Below are positions 8,071-16,797 of a DNA stretch of 20,925 nt, one piece after another (positions within the stretch are counted from its first letter, which is position 1; each line of letters starts with the position of its first letter). The notes below the pieces were generated by a model that worked only from the letters and a program-made list of their open reading frames with translations, was not told the DNA's origin and did no database searches. This DNA is from Bacteroidota bacterium (GTDB lineage: Bacteria > Bacteroidota > Bacteroidia > Bacteroidales > GCA-2748055), in assembly GCA_024244665.1 (NCBI GenBank), contig JAAEOI010000051.1, positions 1-20,925 of the forward strand. The letters run 5' to 3'. Made by a program: the position numbers and the translations under genes.

Positions 8071-8601
8071 ATGTTCAGAATAGGCCTGCTCTCCGATACT
8101 CATGGATTTTATGATCCCCGAATTGCAACCCACTTCAGTGAGGTGGATGAGATCTGGCATGCAGGTGATATAGGCGATTATGAGGTACTTGTTCAACTGA
8201 ACAGGATTGCCCCCGTAATTGCAGTCTATGGCAATATCGACGGCACACCCATCCGCTCCCGATTCCCGGGCCACCAGCGGCTCAACAGGGAGGGGCTGGA
8301 TATCTGGATGACTCATGTCGGAGGCTATCCGGGGAACTATGACCGCAGGGTAAAAGAGCAGATCTATTCAGATCCCCCCGGTCTCTTCATTTCGGGGCAT
8401 TCTCATATCCTGAAGGTGATCCCGGACAATAAGGGTGGCTTTTTGCACATGAATCCGGGTTCGGCCGGACGCTATGGAATGCACCAGAAGCGCACACTGA
8501 TTCGTTTCGAAATTTCCAGAGGACGGGTGGACAATGCCGATGTGATTGAACTGGGACCCCGTTCGGCTATTCATCCTCAAACTCCAGGAAGCGATCGATA
8601 A
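8071..8601 (+). CDS. YfcE/MJ0936-type metallophosphoesterase
   Basis: This 176-residue cytoplasmic protein is a calcineurin-like phosphodiesterase with a two-metal site. The expected ligands are visible in order: D9 and H11 (SDTHG), D33 (HAGDIG), N55 (YGNIDG), H82 (THVGG), H110 and H112 (SGHSH). NPGSAG near residue 128 is also typical of the YfcE subfamily. Such enzymes cleave phosphodiesters in vitro, but the cellular substrate is generally unknown. The metal site is complete, so activity is likely. The gene is divergent from rsmE. Its last 35 bases, covering about the last ten codons and the stop, overlap the end of the 1489-residue gene on the other strand. Confidence 0.9.
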   Translation: MFRIGLLSDTHGFYDPRIATHFSEVDEIWHAGDIGDYEVLVQLNRIAPVIAVYGNIDGTPIRSRFPGHQRLNREGLDIWMTHVGGYPGNYDRRVKEQIYSDPPGLFISGHSHILKVIPDNKGGFLHMNPGSAGRYGMHQKRTLIRFEISRGRVDNADVIELGPRSAIHPQTPGSDR

Positions 8602-11600
8602 ACAGAGATAATCTCCGTTGCGCAGCGAGACTGTAAACAAATCCGGGCCGTCCGGGAGCAGACTTGATCCTACGGTCAGCTACCTTAAGTTCAAAAACAA
8701 TATTATTGAATGTCCGGTTTGAGGACAGTACCTGCATTCCTCCGGGAGAGTAAGCGATATAGTACCACGTATTATCATCTACCATGAGGTAGATATCAAA
8801 GATGTCTCCCGAACCCTTTTCAACCAGTTCTACATAGGCATCAACTTTCTTATTGATCTGAATATCACCTATGTTACCAATTCCCACCTTGCCGTTGTGC
8901 CTGAACGACCTGGTTTGCTGGTTCCATTGCAATGGCAATTCATTAAAGAAGATGGTATGCTTCCAAGACGGAGGAATCTCTGTATAAGCACCGGTCAGTG
9001 CCAGCTGGCGTTCAAGCGAACGGGCCTGGGTCTCTCCAAGCAGGTCACGCATGCCCAGCACATAGTTGTGCCGCGTAAGGTCAACCGGCTCCAGGTCCGG
9101 CAGGCTGTCAATCTCCTGTCCCATCACATTTAGTGCGTCGGGTGAGAACATGAAATCAAGGCCAAGAATCAAATTCGCTTCAAAGAGGTCTGACTCCACG
9201 TAATGAGATGCGTTTCCGGCCGACTTGATTTTTACCTGTCCGTAATTCAGTGTCAAATCAATGGGACCCTCTCCGTACAACCTGCAATTGTTGGTCTCCA
9301 GTCTCAGGAGGCTTCCTGGAAGCGTGGAATCGGCAAGCTTCGCCTCACTACCGATCACATAATTCTCCCTCTCCTGGTCATAGATAAGCGTCCCGGTGGC
9401 ATTGGTAATATTCGCATCGAAATAGTCCTTCCTGGAACTCAGGAAAGCAGAGTAGATGTGAGTTGAGTCGCGTGTGATCAGGGAGCCCGCAAAGAGTTTA
9501 TTCAGGTCCGTATTCATCATTTGCTCGCCCACAGGTATCCTGATATCCGCGGGATCAACTTCTGAGGTAAACCTTAGCCATCCCTTGCTGATAGCGCAGT
9601 CGTGCACGATCCGGGTACCTCCGTCGAATGTTAACAGGTGTTTCTGTGCTTCAAGTTGTACATCTCCCTTGAAATCAAAGAAGGGGCTGAGCATGAATGG
9701 ATCATTCTGCTCAACCTTGCCCAGAGAGCGGGTTACCAGAGTGGAATCCACCCATATTTTCTCAAAAAAGATATCGTGGCTGTTCCCGAAAGCATCCATA
9801 TAGTCATAGTAACCCGACCCCGTGTAGTCCTTTGCTCCAATCACAGCGATGCTTGCATTATAAATGTTATGATTCCTGTTGTACTGGTTGGCCAGCACCC
9901 TGGCATTTTTTAACAGGTCCATACTTGCCTGGTACCCTATCTCCACCTCCCCCGAATCGGGGAACACGTAGGCATCAGCAACTTCGATAAATGGAACCTT
10001 GTGCGCATACAAATGTCGGGTGTAATAATCATAGGTAGCCCCGGGAGCCACAAAATTCAGGTCATCCTGCCCAGGATGAACAGACCTGTAAACCGGTCCG
10101 TTGGTTTTTAATGAATCGATCCCTATATCCACAGTGTTTTCGGGGAGAAGTTTGCTCTGTGACAGGCCTACCTTACCCTCATCCATAAACCATGTAATCT
10201 TATCAAGATTTGTTTCGTAGAGGTTATACGGGAACTCTATCAGGGTCTGGTCCCCGTTGGCAGAAAACTCCCCTTTACGCGCATCCAGATCCACAACAAG
10301 GTTCACATCATCTGTGAGGAAGGTAAAATCCTGGTTCCAGTCTGCCCTCAGCTGAACTCCTGCCGAATCGGCAAATATGGCCCTGGCTTCATACCGAAAG
10401 CGGTCCGATTCCAACCTGGCATTCACCAGGCCCATCGCTCCCGATCCCGTAAGGCCAATGGGGCGTAGTTCCATGTCTCCCCTGTGAAAAACAGAGTCCT
10501 CAAACATCCGGAAAGTCTCCTCCACCCGGTTCACCCTCATTACCTGATCCCCGGCCAACAGGGTAATATCAGCTTCGGCATTCTCAACATGAGGGAATTT
10601 AGTTGCTTCCCGCCTCTCCCTGATCAGGAATCTCCGTGTACGGGCCATCATGGAATCGGGATGCATCAGGAATTTGTCCGACCAGCTTGTGGATGTCAGG
10701 TAATCGAATGAGCCATACCCGTGTAATCCGCTGCTGCTCATCTCTACATCATTATGAAATATTCCAAGTCCGTCGTAAATATCAAGCCCCTCCTCTGGTG
10801 TCTGCATATAGAATCCAAGCGAGTTATCTTCACGCAGTGTCATCTGCATCTCCAAAGGAGGCAGTATCCCGGCAGAAGTAAAAGTCCCATTGGGTGCAAT
10901 GGCTTCGGGTCTGAAATTATCAAGACTGTCGAAGGTAAATGCTTCCAGCTCGAAATAGAATGAATTCCGTTCATACACGCCGTTCTGAATATTCGGGCTG
11001 TCAAAGTAAATGTAAGACTTTTCATGGCTGGAGAATGTCGGATACTGGGGATAACGCTCCAGGCCGGACTTATTGTTTGGTTCATCGATCAGCAGCTCCC
11101 CTGTCATGTTTTCAATGGCATTATCAATACCGACCAGAACCGCCTCCCCGTATTGATTTGTTTCACCTGTATTTATTGACATCTGAAGTGAATCTATCTT
11201 CTGCATGGATATCTTGAAGGTATCGTACTGGAAGAAGAAATTATGTCCTGTAAACCTGAATAAACCGGCATCCACCACTCCGTCGAACTGGAAGCTGCGG
11301 TTTCGCTTCATGACAATGGTATTATTCTCGGGTATTAATTTAACATTCTGAGAATCACTTAAAAAGATAATCGGGATCCCCCGAATGGTCAGGTCGCGGG
11401 TTTGAAGATCAAAATCTGCATTTGAAACTCCTTCCACCCGAGAATTGAAGCGTATCACATCATAATCACGTTTTCTCATGGCTGACTCCATATAATCGAA
11501 TAATTTCTGCCGCAGGGTAATCATCTGGGTCTGATCATCAAAATAGACAAACCCCAGCTTCGCCAGTGCCATAAGCTGGTGCTTAACCTGGTATTCGGCA

Positions 11601-13036
11601 TACCCGATAAAATCTGCATAGGGGCCCGAATTGAAGTTCCTACCCTGAAGCATCTTTGAATAGGCAGCCAGTTGAGCCAGGGGATGATCGTAATCCATTC
11701 CCTGTAATCCCATGAAGAAATCGAAATTGAAGAAGGTGTTGGACTCAAAAGTGGCCCTTCCGCTGGATGAGCCAAGCATGGCCTGGAATTTCATCAGGCT
11801 CTCCCCCCGGATCCATACCAGCTCATCGAAATTCATATCGATACCATGATAGGTATTTGAGTAGGGTCCCTGGGATGTGAACCCATCTGATTTACCGAGT
11901 CTCAGCTGCTCCTTTGCAACATCATAGTCCTGAACAAGGTTGGGGTGAAAAATTGAATCTTTTCCGAAATAGATAAAAACCTCGGTGCTGGAGGAACGGA
12001 TAAAACGGTCATTCAAGGAGAACCGGTTGGATTTGGCCTTGATCCTCAGCGTATCATTGCTGTATATTTTCAACTCGGCTGGCTCGCCCTGAACCCCGGA
12101 ACCAACCAGGTTTGCTCCTTCAATAGAGAGCCCTCCCTGGTAGTCTATTCCCGGGACAAATTCATCAATCTTATAAAAATTCTTGTAAGAGGTGAACTGG
12201 GGGTATTTCATCCTTTGAATATTCTGGAGTACAGTTAGCTTGTCATCCAGGCGGCCGATCACCTCCTGGTCAAACAGTACCGGGTAGTAGAGTGTAACAC
12301 TATCTGCATGGTAGGTTGAAGTCTTCAGGTTGATTTTGAAATCACCCATCTGCGCATACAAATCGGTATCGGGAATATCTACCCTCTCCCATGTAACCTT
12401 TCCCCGGCTGCCAACCCACTCAAGCGTGAGTGGGTCAATATATCCGGTCGCCTCAACGATCTGGATAGAATCCATTCCGGAGATACAGGCAACGGTAACA
12501 TCATCGAACATGACCTTAAGGGTTTCGTCGGTTTGGAAGCGGAATGAAGGGCTTGAAACCTTCCAGATTAATGTGTTGGAAGAATAGAAAACATTATCCT
12601 CCAGAAGCGTAAGTGAGAGTTTCAGCCACTGGTTAATAATCCTCAGTAAGGCGTTCTCCCCGTGCAGGAACAACTTGTAACCCTCCAGCCACTCATCATA
12701 CCCATGAGAGGTCTTATCCTCTGTGAAGAACTCCATCATGACCCGCTGGTAATTAATGAATTGGGGCCTTGGCCGGCAACTCTTCCTACGCATCAGGTTT
12801 GAGACCTCGATAATCTCCATCTGCTGTTCATAGGGAACTGAATCGAAGAAGCTGATAAACCTTTCAAAATCCGGTATTTCACTGGTTTGCAGAGCAGACC
12901 CGGTAAATGCTCTCAACTCTGTTATGAAGGTAGCTGTGTCATTCTGGAACTCTCTGATCGACTGAGCCCGGAGTGTTGTAACCAGGCAGACTAAAATCAG
13001 GAGGATCATGAATCTTCTTATACCAGATATATTCAT
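8567..13036 (-). CDS. Giant exported strand-rich protein of unknown function (1489 aa)
   Basis: I do not recognise this family. The start carries a clear signal peptide (basic GIRR, hydrophobic core at residues 10-22, probable cut after LRA at 24), so the mature protein of about 1465 residues is periplasmic or outer-membrane/surface. Residues 25 to about 145 look helical and charged. From about 150 to 1320 the sequence is strand-rich, with irregular recurring Gly-x-Gly blocks (LVGSGVQG near 310, LHGYGSFDYL 771, LTGSGAMGL 862, YTGSGYYDYMD 1071, LYGEGPIDL 1253) and alternating hydrophobic/polar strands such as 527-615. The last 30 residues are again helical and basic. There is no sortase signal, no evident secretion-sorting C-terminal domain and no lipobox. 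The general look recalls long periplasmic beta proteins (LptA/AsmA/TamB-like), but that is inference only. It is the last gene of the tmk-to-prmA run, starting 3 bases after prmA. Confidence 0.85.
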   Translation of the reverse strand: MNISGIRRFMILLILVCLVTTLRAQSIREFQNDTATFITELRAFTGSALQTSEIPDFERFISFFDSVPYEQQMEIIEVSNLMRRKSCRPRPQFINYQRVMMEFFTEDKTSHGYDEWLEGYKLFLHGENALLRIINQWLKLSLTLLEDNVFYSSNTLIWKVSSPSFRFQTDETLKVMFDDVTVACISGMDSIQIVEATGYIDPLTLEWVGSRGKVTWERVDIPDTDLYAQMGDFKINLKTSTYHADSVTLYYPVLFDQEVIGRLDDKLTVLQNIQRMKYPQFTSYKNFYKIDEFVPGIDYQGGLSIEGANLVGSGVQGEPAELKIYSNDTLRIKAKSNRFSLNDRFIRSSSTEVFIYFGKDSIFHPNLVQDYDVAKEQLRLGKSDGFTSQGPYSNTYHGIDMNFDELVWIRGESLMKFQAMLGSSSGRATFESNTFFNFDFFMGLQGMDYDHPLAQLAAYSKMLQGRNFNSGPYADFIGYAEYQVKHQLMALAKLGFVYFDDQTQMITLRQKLFDYMESAMRKRDYDVIRFNSRVEGVSNADFDLQTRDLTIRGIPIIFLSDSQNVKLIPENNTIVMKRNRSFQFDGVVDAGLFRFTGHNFFFQYDTFKISMQKIDSLQMSINTGETNQYGEAVLVGIDNAIENMTGELLIDEPNNKSGLERYPQYPTFSSHEKSYIYFDSPNIQNGVYERNSFYFELEAFTFDSLDNFRPEAIAPNGTFTSAGILPPLEMQMTLREDNSLGFYMQTPEEGLDIYDGLGIFHNDVEMSSSGLHGYGSFDYLTSTSWSDKFLMHPDSMMARTRRFLIRERREATKFPHVENAEADITLLAGDQVMRVNRVEETFRMFEDSVFHRGDMELRPIGLTGSGAMGLVNARLESDRFRYEARAIFADSAGVQLRADWNQDFTFLTDDVNLVVDLDARKGEFSANGDQTLIEFPYNLYETNLDKITWFMDEGKVGLSQSKLLPENTVDIGIDSLKTNGPVYRSVHPGQDDLNFVAPGATYDYYTRHLYAHKVPFIEVADAYVFPDSGEVEIGYQASMDLLKNARVLANQYNRNHNIYNASIAVIGAKDYTGSGYYDYMDAFGNSHDIFFEKIWVDSTLVTRSLGKVEQNDPFMLSPFFDFKGDVQLEAQKHLLTFDGGTRIVHDCAISKGWLRFTSEVDPADIRIPVGEQMMNTDLNKLFAGSLITRDSTHIYSAFLSSRKDYFDANITNATGTLIYDQERENYVIGSEAKLADSTLPGSLLRLETNNCRLYGEGPIDLTLNYGQVKIKSAGNASHYVESDLFEANLILGLDFMFSPDALNVMGQEIDSLPDLEPVDLTRHNYVLGMRDLLGETQARSLERQLALTGAYTEIPPSWKHTIFFNELPLQWNQQTRSFRHNGKVGIGNIGDIQINKKVDAYVELVEKGSGDIFDIYLMVDDNTWYYIAYSPGGMQVLSSNRTFNNIVFELKVADRRIKSAPGRPGFVYSLAAQRRLSLFIDRFLEFEDE

Positions 13037-13039
13037 TAC

Positions 13040-13879
13040 CTAAGTTTTTTTGAAAGAGAGTGAGAGCCAGTTGGAAACTTCAGCTGTATTCAGATGATCC
13101 AGGCCGCATTGATAGGCAGCATTTAGAATGAACTGCACATCCTCCGCCAGGAAACCACTTACAATCAGGATCCCGTCCTTTACAAGGTGGTGGCCATATT
13201 CAGGAAGGTCCCTGAGCAGTATATTTCTCGTTATATTGGCCAGGACCACATCAAATTCCAGCTTTCCCAGTGAATCTGCATCTCCAAATATAACCTCCAT
13301 TGCAGTTGCCCCGTTTCTCTCCACATTCTCAAGTGCATTTTCGTAGGCCCACTGATCATTATCCACACCCAATACCCTTCCGGCACCGCGGAAGCAGGCA
13401 TAAATGCCCAGGACGCCGGTTCCGCATCCCATATCAAGCACACGCCCTCCCCCAAGCTCCAGGTCCATCATGGCCTCTATCATTAAGCAGGTGGTATGGT
13501 GATGACCGGTACCAAACGACATCTTGGGTTCAATGATCAGGGTGCAGGGAAGGTCGTTGTCTGAATCATGAAAAGGTGCCCTGATGAGCACCTTTTCTTT
13601 AATGACAACCGGATTGAATTTCTTCTCCCACTCTTCGTTCCAGTTCTGATCAATTGTTTCATGATACCTGTATTGCACCTTTATGCCCAGTCCGGATAAC
13701 TCATCAATCAACTCAGAGAAGAGATCATCGGAAAAAGAGTTCTTTGGAATATAGGCCTGGATCAAGTCCTCATTCTCAATGAATCCTTCAAACCCGATCA
13801 CCGACATCCTGGCAAGCAGGATCTCGCGATCTGTGCTGCTCCATGATCTGATCGGGATTTCGAATTCAAGGTATGCCAT
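13040..13879 (-). CDS. prmA: Ribosomal protein L11 methyltransferase PrmA
   Basis: PrmA adds methyl groups to ribosomal protein L11, using S-adenosylmethionine. The 279-residue protein has an N-terminal L11-recognition part (1 to about 90) and a Rossmann methyltransferase domain. Visible motifs are FGTGHHHTT (122-130), motif I VLDMGCGTGVLGI (147-159), an acidic end of strand 2 (GVDND) and the catalytic-loop motif VLANITRNILL near residue 215. It starts at the ATG at 13879, 19 bases after tpiA, and ends 3 bases before the giant protein gene, which suggests translational coupling to that gene. N-terminal length and sequence are more variable than the catalytic half, as is usual for Bacteroidota PrmA. 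Confidence 0.94.
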   Translation of the reverse strand: MAYLEFEIPIRSWSSTDREILLARMSVIGFEGFIENEDLIQAYIPKNSFSDDLFSELIDELSGLGIKVQYRYHETIDQNWNEEWEKKFNPVVIKEKVLIRAPFHDSDNDLPCTLIIEPKMSFGTGHHHTTCLMIEAMMDLELGGGRVLDMGCGTGVLGIYACFRGAGRVLGVDNDQWAYENALENVERNGATAMEVIFGDADSLGKLEFDVVLANITRNILLRDLPEYGHHLVKDGILIVSGFLAEDVQFILNAAYQCGLDHLNTAEVSNWLSLSFKKT

Positions 13880-13898
13880 ACAGGCGGTTTGGTTCAGG

Positions 13899-14648
13899 TT
13901 AGTATGAATTCACGATGGCCAGGAAGTCCTCTGCTTTCAAAGCAGCACCTCCGATAAGTCCGCCATCAACATCGGGATTTGCAAATATTTCCTCTGCATT
14001 GGAGGGCTTGCAGCTTCCTCCATAAAGGATGGACATATCATCAGCAATGGTTCCGTCGAACATCTCAGCCAGGAAACCCCTGATGAAGTGGTGCATCTCC
14101 TGTGCCTGGTCGGGAGTGGCAACAACGCCGGTTCCAATGGCCCAGACCGGTTCATAAGCTATCACAACCAGGTTGATCTCATTGCTTGTCAGCCCCTTCA
14201 GGCCTACCTCGATCTGCTCTTTTACCACATCGAAATGTTTTCCGGATTCCCTCTCTTCAAGAACCTCACCACAGCAAAATATGGGCTTTAATCCTTCAGC
14301 GAGAGCAAGCTTCACTTTCTGATTGAGCAACTCATTGTCCTCATTATATAAGGATCTTCTTTCAGAGTGTCCCAGGATCACATACTCAACCCCTGCAGAC
14401 ACAAGCATGGCAGGAGAAACTTCACCGGTATAAGCTCCTGAAGTCTCCGACGCACAATTCTGCGCACTCAGTTTTATATTATTAACCATTTCATTCACCT
14501 TGCTCAGGTGGGTATATGGGGGTGCTATGATGACCACTGCGTCACTTGTTTTCTCCTGCTCCAGTTTCTCAACAGCTTTCGCAAGCTCCATTCCATCTTT
14601 CAGCAAGGTGTTCATTTTCCAGTTTCCTGCTACAATTTTCTTTCTCAT
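13899..14648 (-). CDS. tpiA: Triosephosphate isomerase
   Basis: This glycolytic/gluconeogenic enzyme interconverts glyceraldehyde 3-phosphate and dihydroxyacetone phosphate. All active-site residues are seen in the 249-residue chain: N9 and K11 (GNWKMN), H94 (LGHSERR) and catalytic E166 (AYEPVWAIGTG, the flexible lid following). The phosphate-binding loops GGSCKPSNAEE and GLIGGAAL lie near the C-terminus. It starts at the ATG at 14648, 39 bases after the DoxX-family gene on the same strand. The DoxX (BT_3928-type) - tpiA order is, from memory, conserved in Bacteroides as well, so this is an ancestral arrangement, not a recent insertion. Confidence 0.97.
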   Translation of the reverse strand: MRKKIVAGNWKMNTLLKDGMELAKAVEKLEQEKTSDAVVIIAPPYTHLSKVNEMVNNIKLSAQNCASETSGAYTGEVSPAMLVSAGVEYVILGHSERRSLYNEDNELLNQKVKLALAEGLKPIFCCGEVLEERESGKHFDVVKEQIEVGLKGLTSNEINLVVIAYEPVWAIGTGVVATPDQAQEMHHFIRGFLAEMFDGTIADDMSILYGGSCKPSNAEEIFANPDVDGGLIGGAALKAEDFLAIVNSY

Positions 14649-14687
14649 GATCTTCTTAATTGATTGTTGTATTAAATGTAATAATTA

Positions 14688-16037
14688 TTATTCTATGGGA
14701 GAAATAAGCGCTGAAAACGCAATCAGTACCAGCACTCCGAGGATAAAGGAGATTACCACTCCCTTCTCTGTGTCCGAGGCCCCCTTTTCATAGACCAGAT
14801 CGGGCACGTATGATTTGAATTCCATCACAGCGAAAGAGAAGCCTTCATAAACGCCAGCCTCCATCAGCAACTCCTCATCCTCGCTCAAGGGCATTGATGC
14901 ATTCTCCAGCTGTTCCAGTACATGAGGGTCCAGTTCATCCATGGATGGAAAATCCCTGAAGCCCCATTTCCCAATGATGACCCCATCGAAAATCAGCATA
15001 AATCCCGGGTTGGAACGAAGCATCGTTTTCAACATGATCTCATCACCCGCATAAAAGGGATACTCGAGTCCGAGGGAGGAGGAGAGTGATTTCACAACTT
15101 CGGAGGTTGATGCGGAAACAGCATAAAATGAAAAATCATCGGCAAGTAGTTCCAGGCCTGACCATTCGCCCGCGATCAGCAGGGCCTCCTCATTTGCATT
15201 TTCAAGGTCGTAAGAGATCAGTAATAATGTGTATCCCGGATCGGCAAGAATGCGGTCTACCAGATCGGAACCAAATTCATCCACGATGGCAAAATCATGG
15301 ATGGGCGGTTCAAAACCCTTCCTGATCAGTTTGGAATCGCTGCTGACAAAATCCCATAGGGTAGTATCCCTGGGATAATCAGCTAGTGTGAAGCTGGATT
15401 CCTTTCCGTCTTCCCTGTTACGGTACACAAGGGTTGTCTCATACTCATCCACAGGGGCATCCTCAGGGATATTCATATCCTGGCTGATCACCGTACCCAC
15501 ATCATATGGCCTGAAATCTACCAGGGGCAGGTGCCTGAAATTCCATACAGAGAAACATGAGATCCCTGCGTAGATAATGGCCAGAATAGTCCATTCTGCC
15601 ATTGAGCGCCCATTCTCTGCTTCACTCTTCCGCCCGAAAAAGAGAATAGCCACAAAGATCATCAGCACCACGTTCTTCAGAAAGGTTTGCCAGTTGGTCA
15701 GGATGAGGGCATCGCCAAAACATCCACAATCCGAAACTGGATTAAAAATGGCAAGGAGCAGGGTCAACACCGTAAAAAACAGCATAAACCAGAGCAGCAA
15801 CCAGTAGACAATCTTTCTCCTGTAACCTAATATCAGTGCGACACCAAGGACCAGCTCAAAAGCAGCAAGCAGGATGGCCAGGGGTAGTGAGCTAAACTCC
15901 AGGAATCCAATTTTAAATGCTGTAAAATAGTCAGCAAACTTATATGCTGAACCCAGAGGATCGACGGCCTTCACAAAACCACTGAAAATAAATACGATCC
16001 CAAGAAGGAACCGGCTCACCACCTTGAAATATTTCAT
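14688..16037 (-). CDS. BT_3928-type DoxX/MauE-like membrane protein with thioredoxin-like domain
   Basis: The N-terminal part (residues 1 to about 135) has four hydrophobic segments of the DoxX/MauE type and a CxC pair at C104/C106 (SDCGCFGDA) at a membrane edge, as in MauE-like redox proteins. A fifth segment follows near 147-166. Residues about 250-400 resemble a thioredoxin-like fold (DFAIVDEFG, YTLLLISYDLENA, YPFYAGDEIMLKTMLRSNPG) but lack the CxxC active site. A last membrane span fills 427-447. At 449 residues it is longer than the roughly 360-380 I recall for BT_3928 relatives. The function is not established; a role in periplasmic thiol or quinone redox is possible. It starts one base inside the tmk stop codon (TAATG), so it is translationally coupled to tmk, and it is followed by tpiA. 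Confidence 0.82.
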   Translation of the reverse strand: MKYFKVVSRFLLGIVFIFSGFVKAVDPLGSAYKFADYFTAFKIGFLEFSSLPLAILLAAFELVLGVALILGYRRKIVYWLLLWFMLFFTVLTLLLAIFNPVSDCGCFGDALILTNWQTFLKNVVLMIFVAILFFGRKSEAENGRSMAEWTILAIIYAGISCFSVWNFRHLPLVDFRPYDVGTVISQDMNIPEDAPVDEYETTLVYRNREDGKESSFTLADYPRDTTLWDFVSSDSKLIRKGFEPPIHDFAIVDEFGSDLVDRILADPGYTLLLISYDLENANEEALLIAGEWSGLELLADDFSFYAVSASTSEVVKSLSSSLGLEYPFYAGDEIMLKTMLRSNPGFMLIFDGVIIGKWGFRDFPSMDELDPHVLEQLENASMPLSEDEELLMEAGVYEGFSFAVMEFKSYVPDLVYEKGASDTEKGVVISFILGVLVLIAFSALISPIE

Positions 16038-16714
16038 TACGTAATCCCTAACTGGTTTACAATAATTTCTGAAATTGCACCGGGGGAATGCATCTCACCC
16101 TCCCCATCGGTGCAATCAATCAATAACAGGTCATCCACAAACTGCTGCAGCGAGAGATACTCCTGCCTCACCCTCTCCTGGAAATCCAGATCCTCTTCAT
16201 GAATATCCCGTTCACCCTTCAGGTAGGCACGATCCTCACCGTCCCGCGCTTTGCCGAGCTGCTGCCGGGTGAACTCAATGGGTACATGCAAAAGCAGGTT
16301 AAGATCAGGTTTTGGGAGATGGTTGTAACTGAACTCAAAATCAAGGATCCAGTCCCGAAGACGGATGCGTTCCTCTTCTCCCCTTAGCTTTGCACACTGG
16401 AAGGCAATATTGGAGTAGACATAACGGTCTACAATCACCAGATAACCCTCCTCCATCCATCTCCTTATCATGGAAGCAGCGTCTGTCCGGTCGCCGGCAA
16501 AGATCAGGGCAACCAGATAGGGATCTACCTGGTCATTGGGTCCCATTTCACCCCTCAGGAAACGGGCAATCAACTCTCCGAACACCCCCTCTTCCAGGCG
16601 GGGAAAATGAAGATACTTATACAAAACACCCTCTCTTTCAAGACGTTCCGTAAGCAATCTCAACTGGGTGGACTTTCCTGAGCCATCCAGGCCCTCAATC
16701 ACAACAAAGCGCAT
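16037..16714 (-). CDS. tmk: Thymidylate kinase
   Basis: Tmk phosphorylates dTMP to dTDP, a required step for dTTP supply. The P-loop is at residues 8-16 (GLDGSGKST), followed by the DRYVYSNIAFQ block that binds the nucleotide base, and a lid region with RDGEDRAYLKGERDIHE. The length of 225 residues is usual. The ATG at 16714 is the first in frame and follows a plausible -7 box at 16768-16761. It is the first gene of a five-gene minus-strand run and overlaps the next gene by a single base. SN in place of the commoner SS in the DRY block is a small deviation; the overall match still makes the call safe. Confidence 0.95.
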   Translation of the reverse strand: MRFVVIEGLDGSGKSTQLRLLTERLEREGVLYKYLHFPRLEEGVFGELIARFLRGEMGPNDQVDPYLVALIFAGDRTDAASMIRRWMEEGYLVIVDRYVYSNIAFQCAKLRGEEERIRLRDWILDFEFSYNHLPKPDLNLLLHVPIEFTRQQLGKARDGEDRAYLKGERDIHEEDLDFQERVRQEYLSLQQFVDDLLLIDCTDGEGEMHSPGAISEIIVNQLGIT

Positions 16715-16738
16715 GGATCGATTTCGGATTATTTAGTG

Positions 16739-16746
16739 TATTTTTG
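16739..16746 (+). promoter_or_regulatory. Probable -7 box of the folP-cdaA transcript
   Basis: TATTTTTG fits the Bacteroidota -7 consensus TAnnTTTG. It would place a transcript start near 16753, about 45 bases before the ATG at 16798. No good TTTG lies at the -33 position, so this is tentative. It contains the TTG at 16744, which argues against that TTG being the folP start. Confidence 0.4.
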
Positions 16747-16760
16747 ATAAAATCTGATTC

Positions 16761-16768
16761 CAAACATA
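16761..16768 (-). promoter_or_regulatory. Probable -7 box of the tmk operon
   Basis: On the minus strand this reads TATGTTTG, a full match to TAnnTTTG, placing a start near 16754 and a leader of about 40 bases before tmk. No clear -33 TTTG is seen. It faces the folP -7 box with 14 bases between, so the two promoters would overlap. Confidence 0.4.
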
Positions 16769-16797
16769 CAAAATATCGACTCAACAACCGTGTTTTA

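Noticed and set aside
9474..9990. Plus-strand frames of 91-109 codons opposite the giant gene
   Set aside because: Several overlap each other in different frames and have no signal or domain; the minus-strand frame is uninterrupted for 1489 codons with a proper signal peptide.
16744..16797. TTG start giving an 18-residue longer FolP
   Set aside because: The extra residues are unlike the family, the TTG lies in a probable -7 box, and the ATG at 16798 gives the usual length.
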